Below, one piece after another: positions 30,981 to 39,057 of a DNA stretch of 51,883 nucleotides. Within the stretch, counting starts at the first letter, position 1. The number at the start of each line of letters is the position of its first letter. Source of the stretch: a virus; the IMG/VR virus record IMGVR_UViG_3300024346_000098, positions 1 through 51,883 of that record; one strand, given 5' to 3'. The notes under the pieces were generated by a model, which searched no databases, was not told where the DNA came from, and saw nothing but the letters and a program-made list of their open reading frames with translations. The translations under genes and the position numbers were made by a program.

Positions 30981-31090
30981 TATATCTCAAAGCGGGTTTT
31001 ATATTATTCATAGCGTTCTATTGTATCGTACTATACAGAATAGTTAACGGTACAATTATAGGAGATATAAATGACAGAGATAATATTTAG
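30977..31090 (+). CDS. Possible 37-aa membrane peptide
   Basis: TTG at 30977 overlaps the dut stop (TTGA), and the frame runs to TAG at 31088-31090, overlapping the next gene by 20 nt. The product would be one hydrophobic helix (about 6-22) with basic and acidic flanks. The coupling pattern matches real genes in this window, but the ribosome site is weak, so it may not be translated. Confidence 0.4.
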   Translation: MIYLKAGFILFIAFYCIVLYRIVNGTIIGDINDRDNI

Positions 31091-31295
31091 CCTTACATTC
31101 ATCTGGCTAGTGGGAACTTTTTTCTTTTTGATGGCGTATGATATTTATGCTGTTACAAAAGGTAAATCCACAGTTAGCTGGATAGTATTTGACACTAGTC
31201 GTAAATGGCCCATCGTGCCATTCTTATTCGGATTTTTAATTGGAGGATTGGCAGGACATTTTTTCTTTCCTATTCCAATCCCGGCAGGACAATAA
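31071..31295 (+). CDS. Two-pass membrane protein, 74 aa
   Basis: Hydrophobic helices at about 4-26 and 47-66 with a basic loop between them. A good GGAG-type site lies ahead of ATG 31071. It is not recognised. The second helix with GFLIGGLAGHFFFPIPIP is Gly/Phe-rich. It stands beside dut, another small membrane ORF and an exported peptide gene. Confidence 0.62.
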   Translation: MTEIIFSLTFIWLVGTFFFLMAYDIYAVTKGKSTVSWIVFDTSRKWPIVPFLFGFLIGGLAGHFFFPIPIPAGQ

Positions 31296-31296
31296 T

Positions 31297-31620
31297 ATGC
31301 AAGAGAATATAAAGATTCAACCATTTGCTGTAACAAAGGATGGAAACTTTCTACTAGTTACAGACCTTACTGAAGAAGTGTTTAATAATATTTTTTCTAA
31401 GTTAGAAGAAGATTTTGTTAACAAGATTGATAATAACGCATGGATAATGGAACTTGTAGAAGGAAATACTCATATTCCAGAAAATATTTCAAAAATTTTT
31501 GTAGTTCTTTCAAGGGATGAATTAGCAGTTTCTAATTTTATGAACGGCGCATTTTTTGCCGAAGATGTTTTGAAAAAATTTAGTTCTAAAGAATTGACAA
31601 GTGAAAATCTTATCCTATAA
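31297..31620 (+). CDS. Hypothetical protein, 107 aa
   Basis: Not recognised. Start at ATG 31297, directly after the previous stop. Soluble and acidic, with alternating strands and helices (QPFAVTKDGNFLLVTDL at the start). No cysteine or catalytic motif is visible. Confidence 0.62.
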   Translation: MQENIKIQPFAVTKDGNFLLVTDLTEEVFNNIFSKLEEDFVNKIDNNAWIMELVEGNTHIPENISKIFVVLSRDELAVSNFMNGAFFAEDVLKKFSSKELTSENLIL

Positions 31621-31636
31621 TAGAAAAGGTAATACA

Positions 31637-31861
31637 ATGAATACATTAGTCATGCTAGCAACAATGTCGCTTGGGCAATTATTTGTGGTCAATCCACAAA
31701 TCCCAGTAGTGATCCAACAACCGCAACCAGTTGTAATTCAACAATACGTAGTACAACAACCACAATATATCATAGTGCAAAGGCCAATATATGTCCCAGT
31801 ATATCAACCAATATATCAGCCCACATATTATCCATATCCAATATATAGAATCTACCCTTAA
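31637..31861 (+). CDS. Exported Gln/Pro/Tyr-rich peptide, 74 aa
   Basis: The first 20 residues look like a signal sequence (MNTLVMLATMSLGQLFVV). The remainder is low complexity, built of Gln-Pro, Tyr-Pro and Val-Val units such as QQPQPVVIQQYVVQQPQY and PVYQPIYQP. It would be secreted or membrane-tethered and extended in shape. It overlaps no annotated domain. The start is ATG 31637; the longer frame from 31601 lies inside the previous gene. Confidence 0.6.
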   Translation: MNTLVMLATMSLGQLFVVNPQIPVVIQQPQPVVIQQYVVQQPQYIIVQRPIYVPVYQPIYQPTYYPYPIYRIYP

Positions 31862-31871
31862 GGAGAATACA

Positions 31872-32252
31872 ATGAGCGAAGAAAAGAATCCATTGAATGT
31901 TTACAATCAGCTAGAGATTATTAAAAATGCTGTTGACCAAATTGAAACAATTCATGTGTATGAACTTGCCAATCGTCAATTTGGAACTTCGTCGGAAGAC
32001 AGTTTAAAAATTCGAATTGATGAATTAGATAAGCAGATTCTTGAATACGAACTACAGCTTGCAGATTCGCAATCTTATATTGATAGCATATTAGACTCAA
32101 ACAAGAGATTGCTTGAGGCAAACAATAAACTTATTTCTGAAAAGAATCTAGCACTAGAGAATCGCCAACTTACACAAGATCAGGCAGATGAAATAATTTC
32201 TGCATATAAGAAATTGCCTCGGATTGTAAAGAAATTTTATGGAGTAGATTGA
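31872..32252 (+). CDS. Coiled-coil protein, 126 aa
   Basis: A long amphipathic helix (about 45-100) with Leu/Ile at heptad positions predicts a coiled coil. Start at ATG 31872 after AAGGAG; the track of in-frame codons upstream has no ribosome site. It is the last gene before the inserted HNH endonuclease, so in an uninterrupted relative it would directly precede the helicase. Confidence 0.65.
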   Translation: MSEEKNPLNVYNQLEIIKNAVDQIETIHVYELANRQFGTSSEDSLKIRIDELDKQILEYELQLADSQSYIDSILDSNKRLLEANNKLISEKNLALENRQLTQDQADEIISAYKKLPRIVKKFYGVD

Positions 32253-32270
32253 TATATATTGACGCTATAT

Positions 32271-32322
32271 TATCAAATACCGTGTATTAATATATGTAAT
32301 TAATATTTTCTGGTATTTGGTA
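32271..32322 (+). promoter_or_regulatory. Inverted repeat ahead of the HNH gene
   Basis: An 11-bp inverted repeat (32271-32281 with 32312-32322, one G-T pair) encloses a 30-nt AT-rich loop with its own ATTAAT repeats. It ends 5 nt before the AGGAG site of the endonuclease. Freestanding homing endonuclease genes in T4 often carry hairpins near the ribosome site that limit early translation; a similar role is inferred. Confidence 0.5.
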
Positions 32323-32337
32323 ATATAGGAGTTAACC

Positions 32338-33039
32338 ATGTCTAATAAAAAATATGATCTTTCAGACGTACAACAGTTATTAAACGAAGGATATACTGTC
32401 CAAGATATAATGAAAATAAAAGGATGCAAGCATCATTTTACTATATATAGTTATATCAAACAAAACAATATTATATACGAATCAAGATATTCTAAAGATT
32501 TAACTGGATACGAATGGAATAATATGAAAGTTTTAAATTTAGACATATCGACAAAGAAAAAAGAAAGATATTGGAATATTGAATGTCATTGCGGAAACAC
32601 ATTTAGATTAAATACTTATGAAATTTTCAAAAGCAATCAAAAAAGTTGTGGATGCATCTTTAAAAGTAAAGCTTATAAATTAAGTCATCCAAACAGGACG
32701 GGTTATCAAGAAATATCAGGAAATTTCTGGTATGAACTTAAACAGAATGCAAAAGTTAGAAATATTGAATTTGATTTAAAAATAGAAGATTTGTGGGAAT
32801 TATTAGAATTTCAAAACATGAAATGTAAACTAAGTGGAATATGCATAGGATTTGGACTTGAAAATGGAATGAATTCAAGAAAAGACACTACAGCGTCATT
32901 AGACAGAATAGATTCTAAAAAAGGATATACAATAGATAATGTACAATGGGTACATAAAAGAATAAACATGATGAAACAAAGCTTATCTGATGATGATTTT
33001 ATATTTTTTTGTAAGGCGGTAGCAAATAATGTCAAATGA
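32338..33039 (+). CDS. HNH homing-type endonuclease, 233 aa
   Basis: A freestanding mobile endonuclease. The N-terminus (about 5-45) is a helix-turn-helix-like DNA reader. A CHCG...CGC zinc-type segment follows (about 83-105), and the C-terminal HNH motif reads CKLSGICI then TASLDRIDSKKGYTIDNVQWVHKRINMMK (about residues 161-210), with the typical Asp-Arg-Ile-Asp and Asn-x-Gln/Val order. Such enzymes cut intron-less or gene-less copies of the neighbouring locus and spread by repair. It sits between a coiled-coil gene and dnaB, overlapping dnaB by 11 nt. Confidence 0.85.
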   Translation: MSNKKYDLSDVQQLLNEGYTVQDIMKIKGCKHHFTIYSYIKQNNIIYESRYSKDLTGYEWNNMKVLNLDISTKKKERYWNIECHCGNTFRLNTYEIFKSNQKSCGCIFKSKAYKLSHPNRTGYQEISGNFWYELKQNAKVRNIEFDLKIEDLWELLEFQNMKCKLSGICIGFGLENGMNSRKDTTASLDRIDSKKGYTIDNVQWVHKRINMMKQSLSDDDFIFFCKAVANNVK

Positions 33040-34477
33040 AGTTTTAATGAATTTACCCGTAGAACGGGCCGTACTCGCAGGAATTTGCCAGTACGGTTTG
33101 GAGGTCTATGTTGAGCTTGACTTCTTGCAAGCAGAATACTTTAGCCATGAATTAAATCAGGTTATATTTACATGTTTGCAAGATGTTATCAACAACAATC
33201 AGAATATTGAATATCTTTCTATATTCTCAACAGCTCAAAAGCTTGGCGTATACGAGTTAATTAATAAAGCGACTGAAATGAGTTTCATCCGGTCGCTTTT
33301 TAATTTTCCCATAAATAAGGATAATGTACCTAAGTTTGCAGCTAAGCTAACTAAACTTAAACTAGCTAGAGATATCAAGAATACACTATCTATTTGTGAC
33401 AAGTCAATGACTAAAGTTACAGGAGATGAGAGTGTAGAAGATATTATTGGTATGGTTGAGACTCCAATCATGGAAATTACTTCTCTTGCATATAAAGAGC
33501 AAAATAATAAGACTGTTCTTCTTGGCGAAGACATTGATGAGTATGTTGAATATCTTATTAATAATCCTTCTGATTATCTTGGTATTCCTACGGGTTTTCC
33601 TAGATTTGACGAAGCTATTGGAGGTGGCCTTAGAAGAAAGTCGGTCACTCTAATAGGTGCTAGAACTGGGGTTGGTAAAAGTGTTATCTCTACTAATGTA
33701 GCTAAGTATGTTTCAGAAGCTTATGGCATTCCAGTGCTGTATTTAGACACAGAAATGGATCTTGGAGACCAAAGAAACCGTATGTTAGCAAACATTAGCG
33801 GAATTAAGATCAATGATATTGCAAAAGGGTCTTTTGCCAAGACCTTTAATTCTAAAGAAAAGGTGATTGCCGCAGCTAAGCTGATTGAAAAGATACCATA
33901 TCACTATATATCAATTGCTGGCCAACCATTCGATAATATTCTTAATATTATTAAAAGATGGGTCCATCAATATGTTGGATTTGATGAAAATGGTAGAACT
34001 AAAGACTGCTTAATCATATACGATTATTTCAAGTTAATGAGTTCAGCTGGACTAACCGCTGCTATGCAAGAATATCAGGCTTTAGGCTTTCAGATTACAA
34101 AGATGAATGACTTCTGTATTAAATATGATTTACCTTGTCTGTCCTTTGTTCAGCTTAATAGAGAAGAAGAGATTGCTCAGTCTGATAGACTTCAATGGCT
34201 AGCTTCTACAGTTGCAAAATTTCAAATGAAAAGTGATGAAGAGGTAGCAGATGATGGTGATGAACATGGAAATAGGAAGTTTGTCATTGTAAAAGCAAGA
34301 CATGGATCTGGATTAGAATATGGCAACTATATAAATGTAAAAATGAATGGCTCAATCGCTAAACTTACTGAATGGTATACAAGAGATGAACTTAAAAATG
34401 GAGCCGCGAATGCAAGTCAAGACAACTCCTTTGAAATTCGAGAAGGTGAGTCGGGAGAAGATCTATTCGATATGTAA
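33029..34477 (+). CDS. dnaB: Replicative DNA helicase (DnaB-like)
   Basis: Hexameric helicase that unwinds DNA at the fork, 482 residues. The N-terminal domain (about 1-110) is of DnaB type (ERAVLAGIC at the start). The C-terminal RecA-like domain has GIPTGFPRFDEAIGGGL (about 185-201), Walker A GARTGVGKS (210-218), YLDTEMD (about 238-244), and the Walker B-like LIIYDYFKL. The motif LSFVQLNRE is also family-typical. It is followed by the primase, in a 68-nt overlap. A terminator-like hairpin lies inside at 33266-33301. Confidence 0.92.
   Translation: MSNEVLMNLPVERAVLAGICQYGLEVYVELDFLQAEYFSHELNQVIFTCLQDVINNNQNIEYLSIFSTAQKLGVYELINKATEMSFIRSLFNFPINKDNVPKFAAKLTKLKLARDIKNTLSICDKSMTKVTGDESVEDIIGMVETPIMEITSLAYKEQNNKTVLLGEDIDEYVEYLINNPSDYLGIPTGFPRFDEAIGGGLRRKSVTLIGARTGVGKSVISTNVAKYVSEAYGIPVLYLDTEMDLGDQRNRMLANISGIKINDIAKGSFAKTFNSKEKVIAAAKLIEKIPYHYISIAGQPFDNILNIIKRWVHQYVGFDENGRTKDCLIIYDYFKLMSSAGLTAAMQEYQALGFQITKMNDFCIKYDLPCLSFVQLNREEEIAQSDRLQWLASTVAKFQMKSDEEVADDGDEHGNRKFVIVKARHGSGLEYGNYINVKMNGSIAKLTEWYTRDELKNGAANASQDNSFEIREGESGEDLFDM
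33266..33301 (+). terminator. Terminator-like hairpin inside dnaB
   Basis: An outer 8-bp stem (33266-33273 with 33292-33299) carries an inner 5-bp stem (33274-33278 with 33283-33287) and is followed by TTTTT then AATTTT. It lies at codons 80-91 of the helicase gene. Confidence 0.5.
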
Positions 34478-35483
34478 TGAATTATCGGATAAGGTTCCAG
34501 AATTATTAAACGCTTTAAAAATTGAATACATTGAATTTCCAAATAGAATAGCTTTTCCATGCCCGGTGCATGGAGGAGACAACTGTGAAGGATCATGTAT
34601 TTTTACTGATGGTTCTAAAACTAAAGGTAATTGGGTTTGCTGGACGCATTCATGCGAAAAAGACTATGGCAAAAATATGATAGGCTTTGTGAGGGGTGTT
34701 CTTTCACAAAGAGAAGGTAAAGAAGTTAATTTCTATAAGGCTTTAAATTTTTCACTTTCATTCTTAAATAAGAAAATAATAGATATACCAGAAGAGAAGA
34801 TAAGCGAAAGCATTTACGAGATTAATAAGATTAACGAAATATTAACTCGCAAATGCGAAAAGATAGAATTAAATATATCGCGTGAACAAGTTATTTCAAC
34901 CCTTGATATTCCATCTAGGTACTATCTCAAAAGAGGATTTTCTAGTGAAACACTGGTAGCCTTTGATGTTGGCGAATGTTATAATTCTAATAGACAGATG
35001 TTCAATAGAGCAGTTGTACCCGTGTATGATGATAAATCCAAATATATCGGATGTGTGGGTCGTGCAACAGATGAGGACACTAAGCCAAAATGGTTTAACA
35101 GTAAAGGATTTAAAAAATCCTTTTATTTATATGGACTCTGGGTTACTAAACCATATATTCAAAGCACATCTACTATCGTTCTTGTAGAAGGACAAGGAGA
35201 TGTCTGGAGATTATATGAATCTGGAATTAAAAATTGTGCTGGTATTTTCGGATCAGATCTAAGTGAAGACCAGTTAATTATACTTGAAGAACTAGGAGTC
35301 ATGAATATTGTCATATTAACGGACAATGACGAGGCGGGACAGAAAGCTGCAAATGGAATCATACAGCGAGGAGGTAGAAGATTCAATTATTTTACACCTA
35401 AGATATCAAAAAAAGATATCGGCGAAATGTCTATTGAAGATATAAACAACGAACTCAAACCACAAATTAAGGGGCTTTTTTAA
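34410..35483 (+). CDS. dnaG: DnaG-like primase
   Basis: Makes RNA primers for replication. A CHC2-type zinc site, CPVHGG then CxxxC and WTHSC (about 40-75 region), is followed by a linker and a TOPRIM domain with STIVLVEGQGDVWRL (Glu, about 253-267) and VILTDNDEAGQKAA (DxD-type, about 303-316). I chose ATG 34410, 6 nt after GGAG at 34400-34403; 34347 and GTG 34446 are alternatives. The gene overlaps dnaB by 68 nt. A hairpin at 35103-35123 lies within. Confidence 0.87.
   Translation: MQVKTTPLKFEKVSREKIYSICNELSDKVPELLNALKIEYIEFPNRIAFPCPVHGGDNCEGSCIFTDGSKTKGNWVCWTHSCEKDYGKNMIGFVRGVLSQREGKEVNFYKALNFSLSFLNKKIIDIPEEKISESIYEINKINEILTRKCEKIELNISREQVISTLDIPSRYYLKRGFSSETLVAFDVGECYNSNRQMFNRAVVPVYDDKSKYIGCVGRATDEDTKPKWFNSKGFKKSFYLYGLWVTKPYIQSTSTIVLVEGQGDVWRLYESGIKNCAGIFGSDLSEDQLIILEELGVMNIVILTDNDEAGQKAANGIIQRGGRRFNYFTPKISKKDIGEMSIEDINNELKPQIKGLF
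35103..35128 (+). terminator. Terminator-like hairpin inside the primase gene
   Basis: A perfect 9-bp stem (35103-35111 with 35115-35123) with an AAA loop and T-rich tail. It is AT-rich and so weaker than the others, and could be a chance structure in AT-rich code. Confidence 0.4.
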
Positions 35484-36295
35484 TGGGTCAAATTTTAGCA
35501 TTTTCAGGAAAAAAAGGATCAGGAAAGAATACACTATCAAATTTTATACATGGATATCAATTAAAGTCGTATGGTTTAATTGCAGCTTTTGAAATTGCTG
35601 ACACTGGAGAGCTTGTAATTGAAACAGATGTTAAACAAGAGAATGGTAGAATTACAAGAGGTAAGGGGTCTATTGATGTAACCAGACTTGATATTGAATT
35701 TACTATTTGGGCAATGGATAATGTTTGGCCATTTATTAAGCATTATGCTTTTGCAACCGCATTAAAAGAGCTTGGGATTGGACTATTTGACTTGTCTCGC
35801 GAATCAGTTTATGGAACTGATGAACAGAAAAATTCACCAATTAAATATACTTGGGAAGATATGCCTACGAAGGTCAAAGGCAAAACAGGACCAATGAGCG
35901 GCAGAGAATTTATGCAATACTTTGGAACTGATATTTGTAGAAAGATTTATACGGATATCTGGACAGACCGAACAATCAAGGATATCGTAGCAGAAGAATC
36001 CAATTTAGCAATTATTACTGATGCCAGATTTGAAAACGAAGTAAGGGCAGTCCAAAATGCTGATGGAAAAGTTATTAGATTAACTAGATCGATAGATGAA
36101 GACTCTCATCCTAGCGAGTTAGCATTAGATACCTACGAATCATTTGATGCTATTATAGATAATAAGAATATGACAATAGAAGAGTCTTGCCATGAATTAA
36201 TTAAAATTTTGGATGGTTGGGGGTGGTTTGATAATAAAGTTATCATACCCCAAGAAAAGCCACTTAAAAAGCAAACAACCACAACAATCAAATGA
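35483..36295 (+). CDS. Deoxynucleoside monophosphate kinase (T4 gp1-like)
   Basis: Phosphorylates dNMPs, a phage kinase type best known from T4 gene 1. The P-loop is FSGKKGSGKNTLSN (about 7-20). The LID/substrate part has GREFMQYFGTDICRKIYTDIWTDR (about 141-164), and IITDARFENEV (about 174-184) carries the later Asp-Arg typical of the family. The 270-residue length includes an insertion with an acidic/basic loop near residues 45-70. It closes the nucleotide pathway of the phage and starts on the primase stop. Confidence 0.87.
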   Translation: MGQILAFSGKKGSGKNTLSNFIHGYQLKSYGLIAAFEIADTGELVIETDVKQENGRITRGKGSIDVTRLDIEFTIWAMDNVWPFIKHYAFATALKELGIGLFDLSRESVYGTDEQKNSPIKYTWEDMPTKVKGKTGPMSGREFMQYFGTDICRKIYTDIWTDRTIKDIVAEESNLAIITDARFENEVRAVQNADGKVIRLTRSIDEDSHPSELALDTYESFDAIIDNKNMTIEESCHELIKILDGWGWFDNKVIIPQEKPLKKQTTTTIK

Positions 36296-37323
36296 TTACC
36301 ACTTATTTTAGATCGTCCAGTCTTAACAACTGGAAGTATTGTGAACTCCAATACTTTATGACTTATGTTCTTGGACATTATTCCCCATCAGGGAAAAAGG
36401 CAGATTTGGGAACAATAACGCACGCAGTATTTGAAACATTAGCAATATGTAAAAAGAGGACTCAGTTCAATAAAAGATCTAAAATGAAAATCACTCAGGA
36501 ACCCTTGGGTGATTTTTCTTTTTCAGAGGATGAATTATTTACTGATGACTTTGTAAATAAAGTTTTAGATAGAAGTTTTGAATTTTACAAATCTAATTCC
36601 AAGCATAATGAATTTAATGAGAAAGATTATCAGTTTTGCTATAAAATGGTTTGGGATACATTAGCCTACAACAAAGGACAATTTGATCCACGTAATCGCA
36701 AGATTATTGATACTGAGCCTCACTTTGATATTCCAATCAATGAACCTTGGGCAAAATTTACTTTTGATGGGCCAGATGGGCCAATTTCTGGAAATCTTGC
36801 GATAAAAGGAACGATAGATCTTGTCACTGAGCTGCCAGATGGTACAATAGAAGTAATCGACTGGAAGACTGGCCAGAGGCTTGATTGGGCCACTGGAGAA
36901 CGCAAGGACTATGACAAACTGATGAAAGATACTCAGCTTTTACTATATCACTATGCTATTGGTAAATTGTACCCTAAGTATAGATATACATTAATGACTA
37001 TCTTTTTCTGTAGAGATGGTGGTCCATTTACGCTTGCTTTTGATAAAGATGATGATGAGTATTTTCTTAACAATACTTTAAAATCAATGTTCGAAGAGAT
37101 TAGAGCAAATCAAAAGCCTAAACCAGTATCACAAGATCGAAATAGTTTTAAATGTCAAAAGCTATGTCATTACTATAAGACAAATTGGCCGGGTACTGAA
37201 AAAACTATGTGTCATCATATCGAAGATCAAATCAAAACTATTGGAATGCAAAAAACGGTTGAAACATGCACTAGGCCGGGATTTGTGATTGGAACCTATA
37301 AAGATCCGGGAGCAGTTGAATGA
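36292..37323 (+). CDS. RecB/Cas4-like PD-(D/E)XK nuclease
   Basis: The first residues, TYFRSSSLNNWKYCELQYF, match the RecB/AddB/Cas4-type start with its first Cys (about C17). The catalytic strand is GTIDLVTELPDGTIEVIDWKTG (about 178-199; Asp, then Glu-Val-x-Asp-x-Lys). A later QLLLYHYAI helix with Gln and Tyr fits motif QxxxY. The end has four or more cysteines (CQKLCHYY and TMC), as in Fe-S-containing members. It is probably an exonuclease for recombination. A strong terminator-like hairpin lies in the gene at 36487-36523. Confidence 0.85.
   Translation: MITTYFRSSSLNNWKYCELQYFMTYVLGHYSPSGKKADLGTITHAVFETLAICKKRTQFNKRSKMKITQEPLGDFSFSEDELFTDDFVNKVLDRSFEFYKSNSKHNEFNEKDYQFCYKMVWDTLAYNKGQFDPRNRKIIDTEPHFDIPINEPWAKFTFDGPDGPISGNLAIKGTIDLVTELPDGTIEVIDWKTGQRLDWATGERKDYDKLMKDTQLLLYHYAIGKLYPKYRYTLMTIFFCRDGGPFTLAFDKDDDEYFLNNTLKSMFEEIRANQKPKPVSQDRNSFKCQKLCHYYKTNWPGTEKTMCHHIEDQIKTIGMQKTVETCTRPGFVIGTYKDPGAVE
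36487..36523 (+). terminator. Terminator-like hairpin inside the RecB-like nuclease gene
   Basis: A 10-bp stem (36487-36496 with 36507-36516, one G-T pair) is followed by TTTTTCTTTTT. In an intergenic place it would be called a terminator without doubt; here it falls at codons 66-78. Confidence 0.58.
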
Positions 37324-38822
37324 TATTGCCAGTGATAACAACACACTATTCATTGTTGAAAGGTTTCATCAAACCAGATGAAGCTGCCAAGAAATGTAAA
37401 GAATTAGGCTACACACATTGCTTAATTGCCGATATTGAAACTATTAGTGGTGTTGTTGATTTCTTCAATGCCATGAATAAAGCTGGAATCGTACCCATTC
37501 TTGGAATGCAAGCCGATAATGGGTATTACATTGCTAAATCTCTAAAAGGATATAGAGCTTTAATTAAGCTAGCATCTAAAGAAAAGATAGAATATGCCAA
37601 AGAAGACATGCAATTTTACACAGAAGATCAACTAGCAGTTATGCCAGTTTATTATGCTGAACAAAATGATGCGATTCTTCATAGAATGGTATTATGTCTT
37701 AACTTTAAAACTACACTCAAGAGAGCTAAAGATGTGGACATGGGAGAATATAAAAAGTTTTTCGAGTCTGATCATTATTTCTTTCATCCAACCGATAGGA
37801 TTATACCTAGCGAAAAGCAATACTTTGGAACTAAACAGTTATATTCTGAACTGCAACAGTATAGCATTCTTTCTAAGCCTAAATTACCTCGCGTAGATTG
37901 TGCAGATATGTCTGAGAATGATTATCTAACACAGTTATGTAGAAATGGCTGGCGAGCAAAGCTTATGCATTTAAAAGATGACAAGAAGAAAGAATATACT
38001 GATCGTATTAAGTATGAGTTGTCTGTTATTCATGGATTTGAACTATCTGGATACTTTTTAATTGTGCAAGACATCATTAACTATGTAAGAAAGAATGAGT
38101 GGCTACCGGGACCGGGGCGTGGAAGTGCTGGTGGATGTTTAGTATCATATTTACTTGGAATTATTGACATTGATCCCTTGAAATATGATTTACTATTCTC
38201 TAGATTTTTAAACGCTGGACGATTTACTAAAGACAACATCTCTTTGCCCGATATTGATATGGATGTTCCATCTGTTCACCGTGATGAGATTATTGACTAT
38301 ATCAAGAATAAGTATGGCAATGAAAGAGTGTATCAGATGATTACATTTGGGCGTCTACAAGGTCGATCAGCAGTTAAGGATGTTGCTAGAGTTTATGGTG
38401 ACTTATCTTTTAGTGAGCTGAATGAGATTACTGAAAGTTTACCGCAGGAGGCTAGTATTTCGGATGAGTTGGAAGAGATGGATATCAAATCAGTTATTCG
38501 ATGGACTCTTGAAAATGATCCAAAGAAACTTGAAAAGTGGTGTAGAATTGATAAGGAGGGCAATTTGTCTGGTGAGTTGTCAGATCTTTTCTCTCTTGCT
38601 ATAAGAATAGAAGGAACTTATAAATCTCAAGGAAAACATCCGGCGGGAGTGATTATTTCTAATGAAGATCTAATCAATGACGCACCTCTTATCACAGATA
38701 AGAATGGACATAGGTTAGTTGCATTTGAAATGCATGACTTGGATAAGGTTGGTTTGACTAAATTTGATGTGCTTGGGATTAACTTACTAGATAAAATTAT
38801 GCAGATTACAGACAAGGATTAA
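37320..38822 (+). CDS. dnaE-N: DNA polymerase III alpha, N-terminal half (split)
   Basis: The first part of a bacterial-type replicative polymerase, 500 residues. A degenerate PHP domain lies at about 1-180 (TTHYSLLKG in place of the HxH metal site). The palm has the GPGRGSAGGCLVSYLLG loop (264-280), catalytic PDIDMD (Asp311, Asp313) and, at the very end, KFDVLGI with the third catalytic Asp (about 483). It stops soon after, where normal alpha subunits continue into the GVFQLES segment. The remaining part is at 39752. No intein sequence is at the break, so the halves must join without covalent splicing. Overlaps the nuclease by 4 nt. Confidence 0.9.
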   Translation: MILPVITTHYSLLKGFIKPDEAAKKCKELGYTHCLIADIETISGVVDFFNAMNKAGIVPILGMQADNGYYIAKSLKGYRALIKLASKEKIEYAKEDMQFYTEDQLAVMPVYYAEQNDAILHRMVLCLNFKTTLKRAKDVDMGEYKKFFESDHYFFHPTDRIIPSEKQYFGTKQLYSELQQYSILSKPKLPRVDCADMSENDYLTQLCRNGWRAKLMHLKDDKKKEYTDRIKYELSVIHGFELSGYFLIVQDIINYVRKNEWLPGPGRGSAGGCLVSYLLGIIDIDPLKYDLLFSRFLNAGRFTKDNISLPDIDMDVPSVHRDEIIDYIKNKYGNERVYQMITFGRLQGRSAVKDVARVYGDLSFSELNEITESLPQEASISDELEEMDIKSVIRWTLENDPKKLEKWCRIDKEGNLSGELSDLFSLAIRIEGTYKSQGKHPAGVIISNEDLINDAPLITDKNGHRLVAFEMHDLDKVGLTKFDVLGINLLDKIMQITDKD

Positions 38823-38823
38823 C

Positions 38824-39057
38824 ATGAAGGAAAAATTTCTAGACTACGCAACTGTTATCAGGGATGGTAATGACATTGACTTTAAAGATTTGAGCTTATC
38901 TGATCTAAGAAATCATGTTCCTTGGTACAGGGAAAAGAAGAATGGAATATACCAAGTCCATAATAATAAGTATTCACAAATATTTTATGATCTAAATGAA
39001 GCTATTGATAAATTTTTAGAATTGAGAAAAACCTATGTCACTAAACAGCAATCGTGA
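38824..39057 (+). CDS. Hypothetical protein in the polymerase gap, 77 aa
   Basis: Not recognised. It lies between the two polymerase halves with the exonuclease gene, starting 1 nt after the N-half and overlapping the exonuclease by 23 nt. Acidic and basic residues alternate in helices. It has NHVPWYREKKNGIYQVHNNKYSQ-type central sequence. Its place suggests a replisome accessory, unproven. Confidence 0.6.
   Translation: MKEKFLDYATVIRDGNDIDFKDLSLSDLRNHVPWYREKKNGIYQVHNNKYSQIFYDLNEAIDKFLELRKTYVTKQQS

Noticed and set aside
32259-32290. Sigma70 promoter ahead of the HNH gene (TTGACG with TATTAA)
   Set aside because: The spacing of about 20 nt is too long and the boxes overlap the inverted repeat; support is too weak.
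34347-34409. Earlier start for the primase at 34347
   Set aside because: It would extend deep into dnaB with no ribosome site; ATG 34410 has GGAG at proper distance.
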